Below, in pieces: positions 1-7,307 of a stretch of 64,000 nucleotides of DNA (within the stretch, counting starts at the first letter, position 1; every line of letters starts with the position of its first letter). Position numbers and translations under genes: made by a program. This DNA is from Faecalibacterium sp. I4-1-79 (GTDB lineage Bacteria; Bacillota; Clostridia; Oscillospirales; Ruminococcaceae). The DNA lies in contig NZ_CP094467.1 of assembly GCF_023347235.1 (NCBI RefSeq), forward strand, positions 2,604,001 to 2,668,000, in the 5' to 3' direction. The notes below the pieces were generated by a model that saw only the letters and a list, made by a program, of their open reading frames with translations, was not told where the DNA came from and searched no databases.

Positions 1-438
1 GGTATTGCGCTGCTTACCGCCATGCGCTCCAAGGACCCCAACAGTCAGGTGGGCGCGTGCATCGTAAGCCCGGAAAACAAGATCCTTTCCCTAGGCTACA
101 ACGGGATGCCCATGGGCTGCAGCGATGACGAGATGCCTTGGGAGCGGGAGGGCGCCCCCCTGCAGACCAAGTATATGTACGTCTGCCACGCCGAGCTGAA
201 CGCCATTCTCAACAGCGCCCACAACAACCTGAAGGGTGCCCGGGTGTATGTGACTCTGTTCCCCTGCAACGAGTGCACCAAGGCCATCATCCAGTCCGGC
301 ATTGCCGAGGTGGTGTACTACGGCGACAAGTACCACGACAGCGATTCCAGCATTGCGGCGCGGTTCATGTTCGAGCACGCCGGTGTCCGGCTGACCCCCT
401 ATAAGCCCACCGGACGCCGGGCAGAGCTGGAGTTGTAA
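1..438 (+). CDS. dCMP deaminase (5' partial)
   Basis: The open frame runs in from the left edge, so the N-terminus is missing; the first Met in the window (base 22) is internal. Counting from that Met, the cytidine/deoxycytidylate deaminase zinc site is clear: C-H-A-E (His56, Glu58) and P-C-N-E-C (Cys82, Cys85). The family converts dCMP to dUMP for thymidylate synthesis in the cytosol. The GYNGMPMGC stretch fits ComEB-type dCMP deaminases. The C-terminus is intact. The family call is firm; the native start cannot be seen. Confidence 0.9.
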   Translation, partial: GIALLTAMRSKDPNSQVGACIVSPENKILSLGYNGMPMGCSDDEMPWEREGAPLQTKYMYVCHAELNAILNSAHNNLKGARVYVTLFPCNECTKAIIQSGIAEVVYYGDKYHDSDSSIAARFMFEHAGVRLTPYKPTGRRAELEL

Positions 439-452
439 GCATAACCTTTTTA

Positions 453-481
453 TTGCAATTCGCAATAATTTATGTTATTCT
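453..481 (+). promoter_or_regulatory. Candidate promoter of the small hydrophobic-peptide mRNA
   Basis: TTGCAA (453-458) and TATTCT (476-481) are separated by exactly 17 bp. The predicted transcript begins near 488 and has a leader of about 145 nt before the TTG start at 634. Confidence 0.5.
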
Positions 482-488
482 ACCCATA

Positions 489-532
489 AGACGCTGATTG
501 CATCATTGGTGGTCATGCTTTCTGTCCCGTAT
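489..532 (+). repeat. Leader segment homologous to the antisense RNA 5' end (inverted copy at 814-849)
   Basis: The plus-strand leader reads GACGCTGATTGCA...GGTCA.GCTTTCTGTCCCGTAT. The minus strand from 849 down to 814 reads GACGCTGACTGCA..GGTCA-GCTTTCCGTCCCGTAT. The 16-mers 517-532 and 814-829 match 15 of 16 as an inverted repeat. The mRNA and the opposing small RNA would therefore begin with nearly the same sequence. Confidence 0.65.
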
Positions 533-633
533 CGCTGATTCTTCCTGTACATGGAACGAAGCAGAGGTTCAGGGAGGGAAACTTTTTTGAAGAAAACTTC
601 CCTGCGCCTTGAAGGCGAAGGGAGGGATATCGT

Positions 634-771
634 TTGAATCTGACAGAAGTTTTGAATCTTCTCATGGTCATTCTCACCCTGTTGGGACTGATTTTGGAAG
701 TAGTCCGTCTGACCGTCGAGGTCATGGATAAGAACTCGCAGAAGAAAAATGACGACAACAAAAAAGATTGA
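634..771 (+). CDS. Small hydrophobic peptide, type I toxin/holin-like (45 aa)
   Basis: This is a TTG-initiated frame of 45 residues with a GGGAGGG ribosome site 7-8 nt upstream. It has one hydrophobic segment (about residues 5-28, rich in L, V and I) and a charged tail (KNSQKKNDDNKKD). This plan resembles short membrane toxins of Firmicutes type I toxin-antitoxin loci and 'putative holin-like toxin' peptides. Its stop codon lies inside the stem of the downstream terminator. An opposing promoter-terminator unit overlaps its 3' end, as in txpA/RatA or fst-type loci. Toxicity is inferred from architecture only. Confidence 0.6.
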   Translation: MNLTEVLNLLMVILTLLGLILEVVRLTVEVMDKNSQKKNDDNKKD

Positions 772-808
772 CCGCCTCCAGAGTTCCAGCCTGAGCGGTC
801 AATCTTTT
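762..808. terminator. Bidirectional terminator shared by the toxin-like mRNA and antisense RNA
   Basis: There is a perfect 14-bp stem (762-775 with 795-808, AAAAGATTGACCGC and its complement) around a 19-nt loop. The stem ends in A/T runs on both strands, so it can stop transcription both ways. Confidence 0.75.
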
Positions 809-854
809 GACTAATACGGGACGGAAAGCTGACCTGTGCAGTCAGCGTCCTTCT
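762..854 (-). ncRNA. Antisense small RNA opposing the small hydrophobic-peptide gene
   Basis: The minus strand carries a textbook promoter: TTGACA (889-884), a 17-bp spacer, and TATACT (866-861). Transcription would start near 854 and end at the 762-808 hairpin, giving an RNA of about 90 nt. Its 5' part can fold as GCTGAC-loop-GTCAGC. It overlaps the last codons and terminator of the peptide gene. This is the arrangement of a convergent type I toxin/antitoxin pair. No ORF with a ribosome site is seen in it. Confidence 0.65.
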
Positions 855-910
855 GTTTATAGTATAACCTTTGCCGTGTTCTTTGTCAAGGCAGGCACGA
901 ATGTTCCCTC

Positions 911-967
911 TTGACCTTCCCGATGCAACGTATTATAATAGAATCACAGCTTGAATAAATATTCAGC
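911..967 (+). promoter_or_regulatory. argF promoter with ARG box operator
   Basis: TTGACC (911-916), a 17-bp spacer and TATAAT (934-939) form a strong promoter. Just downstream, overlapping the expected start site, 950-967 contains the dyad CTTGAATAAATATTCAGC. It fits the ArgR/AhrC box pattern (TGAAT, A/T-rich centre, ATTCA). Arginine-dependent repression of argF is inferred from this position. Confidence 0.75.
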
Positions 968-995
968 GGTTATTGCATAGAGAGGGAAATATACA

Positions 996-1991
996 ATGGA
1001 ACTGAAAAATCGCAGCTTTTTGAAGCTATTGGACTACACCCCCGCCGAGATCGGGCAGCTGCTGGAGCTGGCCGCTGACCTGAAAGCCAAAAAGAAGGCC
1101 GGTATCCGTCACGACCAGCTGCGGGGCAAAAATATTGCCCTGATCTTTGAAAAGACCTCCACCCGCACCCGCTGCAGCTTTGAGGTAGCCGCCCACGATC
1201 TGGGCATGGAAGTGACCTATCTGGACCCCTCCGGCAGCCAGATCGGCAAAAAGGAGTCCATCGCCGATACCGCCCGGGTGCTGGGACGGATGTTTGACGG
1301 CATCGAGTACCGTGGCTACGGTCAGCAGATCGTGGAAGAGCTGGCGCACTACGCCGGCGTGCCGGTGTGGAACGGCCTGACCAACGAGTTCCACCCCACC
1401 CAGATCTTGGCCGATTTCCTTACCATTCAGGAACATTTCGGTCATTTGAAGGGCATCCACTTTGTTTACTTTGGGGACGCCCGCTACAACATGGGCAACA
1501 GCCTGATGGTGGGCTGTGCCAAGATGGGCCTGCACTTTACCGCCTGCGCACCCAAAAAGTACCAGCCGGACCCCGCGCTGGTGGAGCAGTGTCAGGCCAT
1601 TGCAGCCCAGACCGGTGCCACCCTCTCCTTTGAAGAGGACCCCGTCAAGGCCGCAAAGGGCGCAGACGTGCTGTACACCGATGTGTGGGTGTCCATGGGC
1701 GAGCCGGTTGAGGTGTGGGCAGAGCGCATCCACGATCTGGCCCCCTACCAGATCAATCAGGATCTGATGAATATTGCAGGCCCGGATGCAGTATTTATGC
1801 ATTGCCTGCCCGCCTACCACGACCACAAGACCACCGTGGGCAAGGAGATGGGCGAGCGCTTTGGCCGCGATGCCATGGAGGTGACCGACGAGGTGTTCGA
1901 AGGCCCCCAGAGCATCGTGTTTGACGAAGCCGAGAACCGGATGCACACCATCAAGGCGGTCATGGCAGCCACCTTGGGATATCAGGAATAA
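996..1991 (+). CDS. argF: Ornithine carbamoyltransferase
   Basis: At 331 aa this is the usual OTC length. It transfers carbamoyl from carbamoyl phosphate to ornithine, making citrulline in arginine biosynthesis in the cytosol. Visible signatures are the carbamoyl-phosphate loop S-T-R-T-R (55-59), HPTQ (133-136) and the ornithine-binding HCLPA (269-273). The ATG at 996 follows GAGAGGGAAAT. It stands alone, between its own promoter with an ARG box and a hairpin terminator, which points to control by arginine through ArgR. Confidence 0.96.
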   Translation: MELKNRSFLKLLDYTPAEIGQLLELAADLKAKKKAGIRHDQLRGKNIALIFEKTSTRTRCSFEVAAHDLGMEVTYLDPSGSQIGKKESIADTARVLGRMFDGIEYRGYGQQIVEELAHYAGVPVWNGLTNEFHPTQILADFLTIQEHFGHLKGIHFVYFGDARYNMGNSLMVGCAKMGLHFTACAPKKYQPDPALVEQCQAIAAQTGATLSFEEDPVKAAKGADVLYTDVWVSMGEPVEVWAERIHDLAPYQINQDLMNIAGPDAVFMHCLPAYHDHKTTVGKEMGERFGRDAMEVTDEVFEGPQSIVFDEAENRMHTIKAVMAATLGYQE

Positions 1992-1995
1992 AGAG

Positions 1996-2031
1996 ATAAG
2001 CCCGGAAGGCTCGCAGACCTTCCGGGCTTAT
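1996..2031 (+). terminator. argF terminator
   Basis: The stem ATAAGCCCGGAAGG pairs perfectly with CCTTCCGGGCTTAT around an 8-nt loop (2010-2017), starting 5 nt after the argF stop, and is followed by TCTAT. Confidence 0.85.
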
Positions 2032-2061
2032 TCTATCTAAAAATAATTTTCCGCTCAGCAA

Positions 2062-2631
2062 TCATTCCGAAACTGCATTCTGCAGTTTCAGCACGCCTGC
2101 CTGCGTCAGGCGCTTACGCAGCAGCGCACCCACGATGCAGGACACCACGATCTTGCCCAGATCCAGCGCAATAAAGGGGTAGACGCAGACGGTCAACGCG
2201 TAGCCCAGCTCGCACTGCATCTGGAACACGAACCATGCCGTGCCCAGCACATAGCAGGCGGCATCGCCCAGCACCAGACCCACAGCGGAAACCACCGGGT
2301 TGCCCTTGCTTTTTTCAATGAACATGCCGCCGATGAAGGCCAGCAGCAGATAGCCCACCAGATAGCCGCCGGTAGGGCCTGCCAGCTTGGCAAGGCCGGC
2401 ACCATAGCCGGAGAACACCGGAATGCCGATGGCGCCCAGCGCCAGATAGATGACCACGCTCAGGGTACCGAACTTCGGCCCCAGCAGCCATGCGGTCAGG
2501 CAGATAACAAAGTTTGCCAGCGAGATGGGCACGGCTCCGATGGGCACGGTCAGCGGGCCCAGCACGCACAGCACGGCAGCCATCACAGCGGTGACAGCCA
2601 TCTGATAGGTAGTCAGTTTTTTGTCTTTCAT
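2062..2631 (-). CDS. bioY: Biotin transporter BioY (ECF S-component)
   Basis: This is a membrane protein of 189 aa with about six hydrophobic segments. It carries the BioY signature: LGPKFGTLSVVIYLALGA, then GIPVFSGYGAGLAKLAGPTGGY. It captures biotin as the S-component of an energy-coupling factor transporter. No AT module is adjacent, so it probably uses a shared one elsewhere or acts alone. The start at 2631 (MKDKKLTTYQ) has GAGGGG upstream; an upstream frame extension lacks such a site. A palindrome at 2730-2753 lies in its probable promoter. Confidence 0.93.
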   Translation of the reverse strand: MKDKKLTTYQMAVTAVMAAVLCVLGPLTVPIGAVPISLANFVICLTAWLLGPKFGTLSVVIYLALGAIGIPVFSGYGAGLAKLAGPTGGYLVGYLLLAFIGGMFIEKSKGNPVVSAVGLVLGDAACYVLGTAWFVFQMQCELGYALTVCVYPFIALDLGKIVVSCIVGALLRKRLTQAGVLKLQNAVSE

Positions 2632-2729
2632 AGTCAGTTTTCCCCTCTGTTTTTTCGTTTTGCAAGGCATCTGTGCCCGAGTATACCGCACCGGTGCGCC
2701 GCAGGTCAACGGAAAAGTTTGCAAAGGGT

Positions 2730-2753
2730 TTACAATCAGAATTTTGATTGTAA
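2730..2753 (-). promoter_or_regulatory. Palindromic operator candidate upstream of bioY
   Basis: TTACAATCA and TGATTGTAA form 9-bp perfect arms around 6 bp, about 100 bp upstream of the bioY start. On the minus strand a TACAAT hexamer inside it could be a -10, with TTAAC upstream. It does not match the BirA half-sites I know, so the regulator is unassigned. Confidence 0.4.
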
Positions 2754-2771
2754 TACTGTGGAAAGTATGTT

Positions 2772-2871
2772 AAAATAAAAATGACCGCCCACAGTCTCGC
2801 AAACACTGAGCGGTCATTCTTATTGACTACTTAGCCGAAGGAAACTGACCCTTGCAGCCAGCACCCTTTCT
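2772..2871 (-). ncRNA. Second copy of the antisense-type small RNA, without a toxin partner
   Basis: The minus strand has TTGACA (2906-2901), a 17-bp spacer and TATACT (2883-2878), the same promoter layout as the RNA at 762-854. The predicted RNA shares GCTGGCTGCA..GGGTCAG.TTTCC, then TAGTCAA and ATGACCGCTCAG, with the first copy. It ends in a 9-bp stem (2780-2788 with 2810-2818) followed by T-rich sequence. No small hydrophobic ORF is present on the opposite strand here. It may be an orphan antitoxin or a trans-acting RNA. Confidence 0.5.
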
Positions 2872-2925
2872 ATTTGCAGTATAGCCCATTTTGCACGAAA
2901 TGTCAAGAAAAACACGGAGGTTCCC

Positions 2926-3498
2926 ATGGGTGGAGGTCATGTATCGCGGCCGGATTTCGGGATGCCGCAGCCGGATGCGGCGTACCCGCTGACCGAGTTC
3001 TATCTGCTGGCGCAGCAGGCGTTGGAAAAAAGCGGCAGCTTTATGCTGCCCGCCCTGTACGCAGGACTGCAAGCCCCTGCCCGGCGCATCTACCGGGAGG
3101 AGGCCGCCGACTATTTACAGCTTGCGGCAGCTCCGGCAGAGGGCCTGACCCGGCTGCTCTCCCCTGCCCGGATGCAGCTTTTATACAGCAGCTTGCAGGT
3201 GCAGCAGGACGGCACCCCTGCCGCCCTACTGCTGACCGAGGAGTGCACCCGCCTGACCGTGGCGGTGCAGCTGCTGCCGCCCTTTGTTTGGGAGGACCCG
3301 CTGCCGCCGCTGCCGGATGTTCCGGCGGCGCTCACCCTGCAGCTGACCATGCAGGATGTAATGGCCATTGACACCGCCCCCGCCGCACTGGCGCACAAGC
3401 TGGTGCACAGCGCCGACGGTAAATGCTGGCTGCACCACCCCAAGGCCGAGACCTTTCTCTCCGAGCGGCTGGCGCTGCTGCAAAGGGTCTATAAATAA
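2926..3498 (+). CDS. Hypothetical protein (190 aa)
   Basis: I do not recognise a family. The ATG at 2926 follows CGGAGGTTCCC, so translation is well supported. The product is soluble-looking, rich in Ala, Leu and Pro, with no signal peptide or membrane segment. A proline-rich stretch (PPFVWEDPLPPLPDVP) lies near residues 118-133. It starts 20 bp from the -35 of the divergent small RNA at 2772-2871. It is probably monocistronic. Confidence 0.65.
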   Translation: MGGGHVSRPDFGMPQPDAAYPLTEFYLLAQQALEKSGSFMLPALYAGLQAPARRIYREEAADYLQLAAAPAEGLTRLLSPARMQLLYSSLQVQQDGTPAALLLTEECTRLTVAVQLLPPFVWEDPLPPLPDVPAALTLQLTMQDVMAIDTAPAALAHKLVHSADGKCWLHHPKAETFLSERLALLQRVYK

Positions 3499-3610
3499 TG
3501 AAGGAACCGCCGTACATCCCCGTGTGCAGCAATTCCTTGTCCATGAGACGATTTAAATAGCCTCCGCGTTGCTCTGGCCATATTCAGCGGAAAGACTATT
3601 ATTTATATTC

Positions 3611-3644
3611 GTGTTTGTCGCACTCTGCGGAGTGCGACAAACAC
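3611..3644. repeat. Perfect 15-bp inverted repeat
   Basis: GTGTTTGTCGCACTC and its exact complement flank a 4-nt loop (TGCG). It lies about 110 bp past the 2926-3498 gene, without an immediate T-run. It could be a terminator or a cruciform/regulator site. Apart from it and the promoter at 3675, I see no gene in 3499-3916. Confidence 0.55.
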
Positions 3645-3674
3645 ATTCTTAGTTTTTTACGCGGGGTCTTCTCT

Positions 3675-3703
3675 TTTACTTTTTTGCAATTCCGTGGTAT
3701 ACT
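3675..3703 (+). promoter_or_regulatory. Candidate promoter of the ECF sigma operon
   Basis: TTTACT (3675-3680), a 17-bp spacer and TATACT (3698-3703). It predicts an unusually long leader of about 205 nt before the sigma start at 3917. The leader contains short G/C-rich self-complementary stretches such as ACCGGTAAACCGGC. Confidence 0.45.
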
Positions 3704-3916
3704 GACCGGTAAACCGGCAGGATATCCAACCTCTGTCGGAGAACGTGGACGTGCCTTGCGGTCCGGTGCGTCCGGCACACAAAAAATGGAAGGAACCGGG
3801 TTTTGTTCTGCAATAATCGGGGATGCTGAGCCGTATATTGAGTGAACGTCCCCGTGAGAACCACAAACATTCCATCGAGAAGCCCGCTTCCGGGCATCCA
3901 AGGAGAGTTTATAACA

Positions 3917-4411
3917 ATGGGACAGCTGACCAGAAACGAAGTATTTACCTTGGCGGTGCAGCGTTACAGCGACACCGTCTACCGCACTGCGGTGCATAAT
4001 TGCCGCTGCACAGCCGATGCTGAGGATGTGGTGCAGGATGTGTTTGAAAAACTGCTGCACTACAACGGCATCTTTGAGAGTGAGGAGCATCTCAAAGCAT
4101 GGCTGCTGCGGGTGGCCATCAACCGCTGCCGGGACCTGACCCGCGCCGCCCACCAAAAGGACACCGAACTGGACGAGAACCTGCCCGCCCCCGATGTCCT
4201 TGCGGAGGACGGCAGCGTGCTGGATGCCATCCGCACCCTGCCGGAAAACTACCGCAACGCCATCTATCTGCACTACTACGAAGGATACACTGCGGCAGAG
4301 ATCGGGCGGATGATGGCGGTGCCCACAAACACGGTACTAAGCTGGCTGCGGCGCGCACGGGCACAGTTACATACGATGCTGAAGGAGGAGATCGAAGATG
4401 AGGTGGTATGA
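3917..4411 (+). CDS. ECF-type RNA polymerase sigma factor
   Basis: This is a 164-aa sigma-70 family protein. Region 2 (about 10-80) shows DAEDVVQDVFEKL and WLLRVAINRCRD; region 4 (about 105-155) has the helix-turn-helix GYTAAEIGRMMAVPTNTVLS. The start at 3917 is set by AAGGAGAG 9 nt upstream; the longer upstream frame has no such site. Its last codons overlap the next gene (14 bp), a membrane protein that probably acts as its anti-sigma or signal partner. The inducing signal is unknown. Confidence 0.88.
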   Translation: MGQLTRNEVFTLAVQRYSDTVYRTAVHNCRCTADAEDVVQDVFEKLLHYNGIFESEEHLKAWLLRVAINRCRDLTRAAHQKDTELDENLPAPDVLAEDGSVLDAIRTLPENYRNAIYLHYYEGYTAAEIGRMMAVPTNTVLSWLRRARAQLHTMLKEEIEDEVV

Positions 4412-5561
4412 ATATAAGATGGAGGTCGATGACCTGACTGCCCCGGACGATCTGAAGGCAAAACTGCTGGCCATGACCGACACCCTGACTGCGGAGGAAA
4501 AGGCCGAGCCCATGATGGCTGCCCCCGCCCCGCAGACCGCTGCACCCGCAGCACCCCTGAACACCGAAACCAAGAAGAAAAAGCCCATCCACTTCCCGGT
4601 AAAGCAGCTGGGCACGCTGGCTGCCTGTCTGGCTGTGTGCGTGCTGGGTTACAGCACCCTGCATCTGGGCATCGGGATGGGCAGCGCCAAAAGCAGCGCG
4701 CCCGCCCTGTACGCAGCCGAAGGCGCTGCCGACAGCTCCGCTGCTTCTGTGGCAGCGGGCGGGTTTGATCTCCAGCACGCCGCGCTGGACAGCACCCCCG
4801 AGGCGGTGAATTACAGTCTGGAGGCAGACGACCGCTCTCTGGAAACGGAGTACAGCGGCACCGGCAGCGCCGAGGCTGCTGCCCCTGCGGTGGACAGTGC
4901 CAAGATCATCTACACCGCCAACCTGACGCTGGAAAGCAAGGACTACGAAACAGCCCGCAGTGCACTGGACAGCGCTCTTGCCGAGGCGGGCGGCTATCTG
5001 GAATCCAGCAGCGAGTACACGCGCACCGGTTCCAGCCGCTCTGTAAGCCTGACCTACCGGGTGCCGCAGGCCAACTACCAGAGTTTTTTGGATGCTGTGG
5101 CCGCTGCCGGTAATGTGACCTATCGCAGCCAGCAGGCCGATGATGTGACTACCCAGTATATGGACGTGTCCGCGCGGCTTTCTAATCTGCAGGCACAGCG
5201 CACCCGCTTACAGCAATTGCAGGAACAAGCCAAAACTCTTTCAGATCTGTTGCAGATCGAGGACTCCCTCACCGAGGTGCAGTCCCAGATCGAAAGCTGG
5301 CAGAGCCAGCTGGACTGGTACAGCGATCAGGTGCAACAGTGCACCGTGTATATCGACCTGAATGAAGTGCAGACCTACACCCCTGCGGACGAAGGCTTTT
5401 TCTCCCGCATCGGCTCCGCCTTTACCGCTGGCTGGGGCAACTTTGTAAACGGCTTGCAGCAGCTGGTAGTGGCGCTGGCCTCCGTCTGGCCGCTGGCAGT
5501 GCTGGCGTGCGCCGCCGTTGCCGTGGCGCTTGTCTGGCGCAAAAAGCACCCGAAGAAGTAA
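4398..5561 (+). CDS. DUF4349 membrane protein, putative anti-sigma partner
   Basis: The protein has 387 aa. A short N-terminal cytosolic part (1-68) is followed by a membrane segment (about 70-88), an extracellular part, and a C-terminal membrane segment (about 357-378) ending RKKHPKK. The extracytoplasmic region holds a DUF4349-like domain from about residue 168 (AKIIYTANLTLESKDYETA), with a coiled coil (LSNLQAQRTRLQQLQEQAK). AAGGAGGAG sits 9 nt before the ATG at 4398, inside the sigma gene, so the pair is translationally coupled. An anti-sigma role is inferred from the coupling and topology; no zinc-finger anti-sigma motif is seen. Confidence 0.75.
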   Translation: MRWYEYKMEVDDLTAPDDLKAKLLAMTDTLTAEEKAEPMMAAPAPQTAAPAAPLNTETKKKKPIHFPVKQLGTLAACLAVCVLGYSTLHLGIGMGSAKSSAPALYAAEGAADSSAASVAAGGFDLQHAALDSTPEAVNYSLEADDRSLETEYSGTGSAEAAAPAVDSAKIIYTANLTLESKDYETARSALDSALAEAGGYLESSSEYTRTGSSRSVSLTYRVPQANYQSFLDAVAAAGNVTYRSQQADDVTTQYMDVSARLSNLQAQRTRLQQLQEQAKTLSDLLQIEDSLTEVQSQIESWQSQLDWYSDQVQQCTVYIDLNEVQTYTPADEGFFSRIGSAFTAGWGNFVNGLQQLVVALASVWPLAVLACAAVAVALVWRKKHPKK

Positions 5562-5585
5562 CTCCCGTAGAAATCCATTTTCCGC

Positions 5586-5620
5586 AAAAAGGCTTCCTCC
5601 CGGCTGGGGGAAGCCTTTTT
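5586..5620 (+). terminator. Terminator of the sigma/DUF4349 operon
   Basis: AAAAAGGCTTCC pairs with GGAAGCCTTTTT, giving a 12-bp stem ending in a T-run, 24 bp after the stop. Confidence 0.85.
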
Positions 5621-5640
5621 GCAGCCCCGTTGAAAAAACC

Positions 5641-5685
5641 ACCCCTGTCCCGCCGGGCTTCTACGCCGGGAGACAGGGGTTGTTC
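5641..5685 (-). terminator. Terminator of the UxuB-like gene
   Basis: ACCCCTGTC (5641-5649) pairs with GACAGGGGT (5672-5680), with further G/C pairing inside. The minus strand continues into a T-run (complement of 5632-5637). Confidence 0.7.
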
Positions 5686-5705
5686 TGTATATTTTACAGT
5701 ACTTA

Positions 5706-6560
5706 TTATACGCCGGAATAAGCCGAGAAGCCGCCGTCCACCGGCAGGCAGATGCCGGTGATGAAACCGGCTGCCTCATTGTTCAACAGGAACAACAGTG
5801 CGCCCACAAGGTCTTTTTCGCTGTCGCCGAAATGTCCCATGGGGGTGGCGGCAAGGATCTTTTTGGTGCGCTCGGTAGGGGTGCCGTCCTCGTTGAAGAG
5901 CAGCTTTGCGTTCTGCTCGCTGGCAAAGAAGCCCGGGGCGATGGCGTTGACCCGGATGCCCACCTTACTGAAATGCACCGCCAGCCACTGAGTAAAGTTG
6001 GTCACAGCAGCCTTGGAGCCGGAGTAGGCAGGGATCTTGGTCAGGGGCAGGTAGGCGTTCATGCTGGAAATGTTCAGGATGTTGCAGCCCTCGCGGCCTA
6101 CCATCTGACGGGCAAAGGCCTGCGTGGGCAGCAACGTGCCAATGAAGTTCAGGTTGAACACCATCTCCACGCCGCTCTCGTCCAGATCAAAAAAGGTAAC
6201 GGTGTCACTTTCCAGATCGGCCATCTCAAAATATTCCTTGTCCGTGTTGGCGCGGGCGTTGTTGCCGCCGGCACCGTTCACAAGGATATCGCAGGGGCCA
6301 AGGTCTGCCAGCACATCCTCGGCTACCTGCAGGCAGTTGGCCTTGTTCATCACGTTGCAGGTGTAGCCCTTGGCGGTGCCGCCCTCGGCCTCGATCTCGT
6401 CTGCAAGCTCCTTGAGCTTATCCATGTTGCGGCCCAGCAGCGCCACCTTTGCGCCTGCCCGGGCCAGCGCCTTGGCAAAAATGGAGCACAGCGTGCCGCT
6501 TGCGCCGGTGACAACGGCTACCTTGCCGGTGAGATCGGTGTTCAGTACATTCTTTTCCAT
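5706..6560 (-). CDS. uxuB: UxuB-like D-mannonate oxidoreductase (SDR family)
   Basis: This is a 284-aa short-chain dehydrogenase. It has the nucleotide-binding VTGASG (17-22), NGAGG (95-99), catalytic Ser165/166, Tyr179 and Lys183 (YSGSK). The segment FFDLDESGVEMVFNLNF, together with the ending DGGFSAYSGV, matches my memory of the Bacillus UxuB (YjmF) group, which reduces D-fructuronate to D-mannonate in hexuronate breakdown. It ends at a terminator convergent with the sigma operon. A cluster of TGTTCA/TGAACA half-sites lies upstream. The exact substrate is inferred. Confidence 0.8.
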   Translation of the reverse strand: MEKNVLNTDLTGKVAVVTGASGTLCSIFAKALARAGAKVALLGRNMDKLKELADEIEAEGGTAKGYTCNVMNKANCLQVAEDVLADLGPCDILVNGAGGNNARANTDKEYFEMADLESDTVTFFDLDESGVEMVFNLNFIGTLLPTQAFARQMVGREGCNILNISSMNAYLPLTKIPAYSGSKAAVTNFTQWLAVHFSKVGIRVNAIAPGFFASEQNAKLLFNEDGTPTERTKKILAATPMGHFGDSEKDLVGALLFLLNNEAAGFITGICLPVDGGFSAYSGV

Positions 6561-6838
6561 AACATCCTCCTGTTACAGCTGTATTCATTGGCTAGAGTAT
6601 AACAGAAAAAGACGGTCTTTGCCAGAACGTTCTTATTATAAAATGGGAAAGTTTTACGCTTTTTGCCGGGCAACAAGCACGATATCTTCTGGATGCAGTG
6701 CAGACGGAATCGCGCAAAATCGCAAAAATGACCGTTTTTATCTTGAAGATCTTCTAACTCTTTCTGCGGCAAAGCCAGTATGATAAACGCATGACAAACA
6801 CATCCTACTTCGGCTCCGCTGCCCGCAGCGGGCTACAC

Positions 6839-7074
6839 TGTTCAAGCGCAGCGGCCTGCGCCTATGACCCACAGAGTTTTGAACAATGTGGGCATTCAGA
6901 CCCGGAAACGCCGCATTCCGTACCCACAATGTTCAACCCGCACGATGTGAACATTTGACGTAGAATAGTTTCTTTTTACACACTGATCAAATATAAAAAG
7001 TTATAATAATATTCTACACTGTTCACGCTGCACAATGTGCAACAGCGGCGGTGCTTCCCACTTTGATGTGAACA
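6839..7074. promoter_or_regulatory. Cluster of TGTTCA/TGAACA half-sites and dyads
   Basis: In 236 bp with no gene, the hexamer TGTTCA or its complement occurs at 6839, 6880, 6930, 6948, 7020 and 7069. Two make a dyad, TGTTCA-N12-TGAACA (6930-6953). The site at 7020 has the same 12-bp spacing to a degenerate half (TGCAAC). A 14-bp inverted repeat (6879-6892 with 6923-6936) overlaps them. This looks like multiple operator sites between the UxuB-like gene and tRNA-Met. Nothing else is seen in 6561-7079. Confidence 0.5.
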
Positions 7075-7079
7075 CAAAA

Positions 7080-7112
7080 AAGCAGGTTGAATTCATAGAA
7101 TTCAACCTGCTT
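7080..7112 (-). terminator. tRNA-Met terminator
   Basis: AAGCAGGTTGAATTC pairs perfectly (15 bp) with its complement around a 3-nt loop, and the minus strand ends in TTTTTT. Confidence 0.9.
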
Positions 7113-7114
7113 GG

Positions 7115-7191
<77 letters not shown>

Positions 7192-7307
7192 ATATTTACT
7201 TTTTGCTTTTCAGCGGTTCTCGCTGACTGCTCAAGTATAATACCACAGGCCGGACAGAATGTCAACCCTTTTTGCGAAAAAATTTTCGTATCCTCTTGCC
7301 ACAGCTT

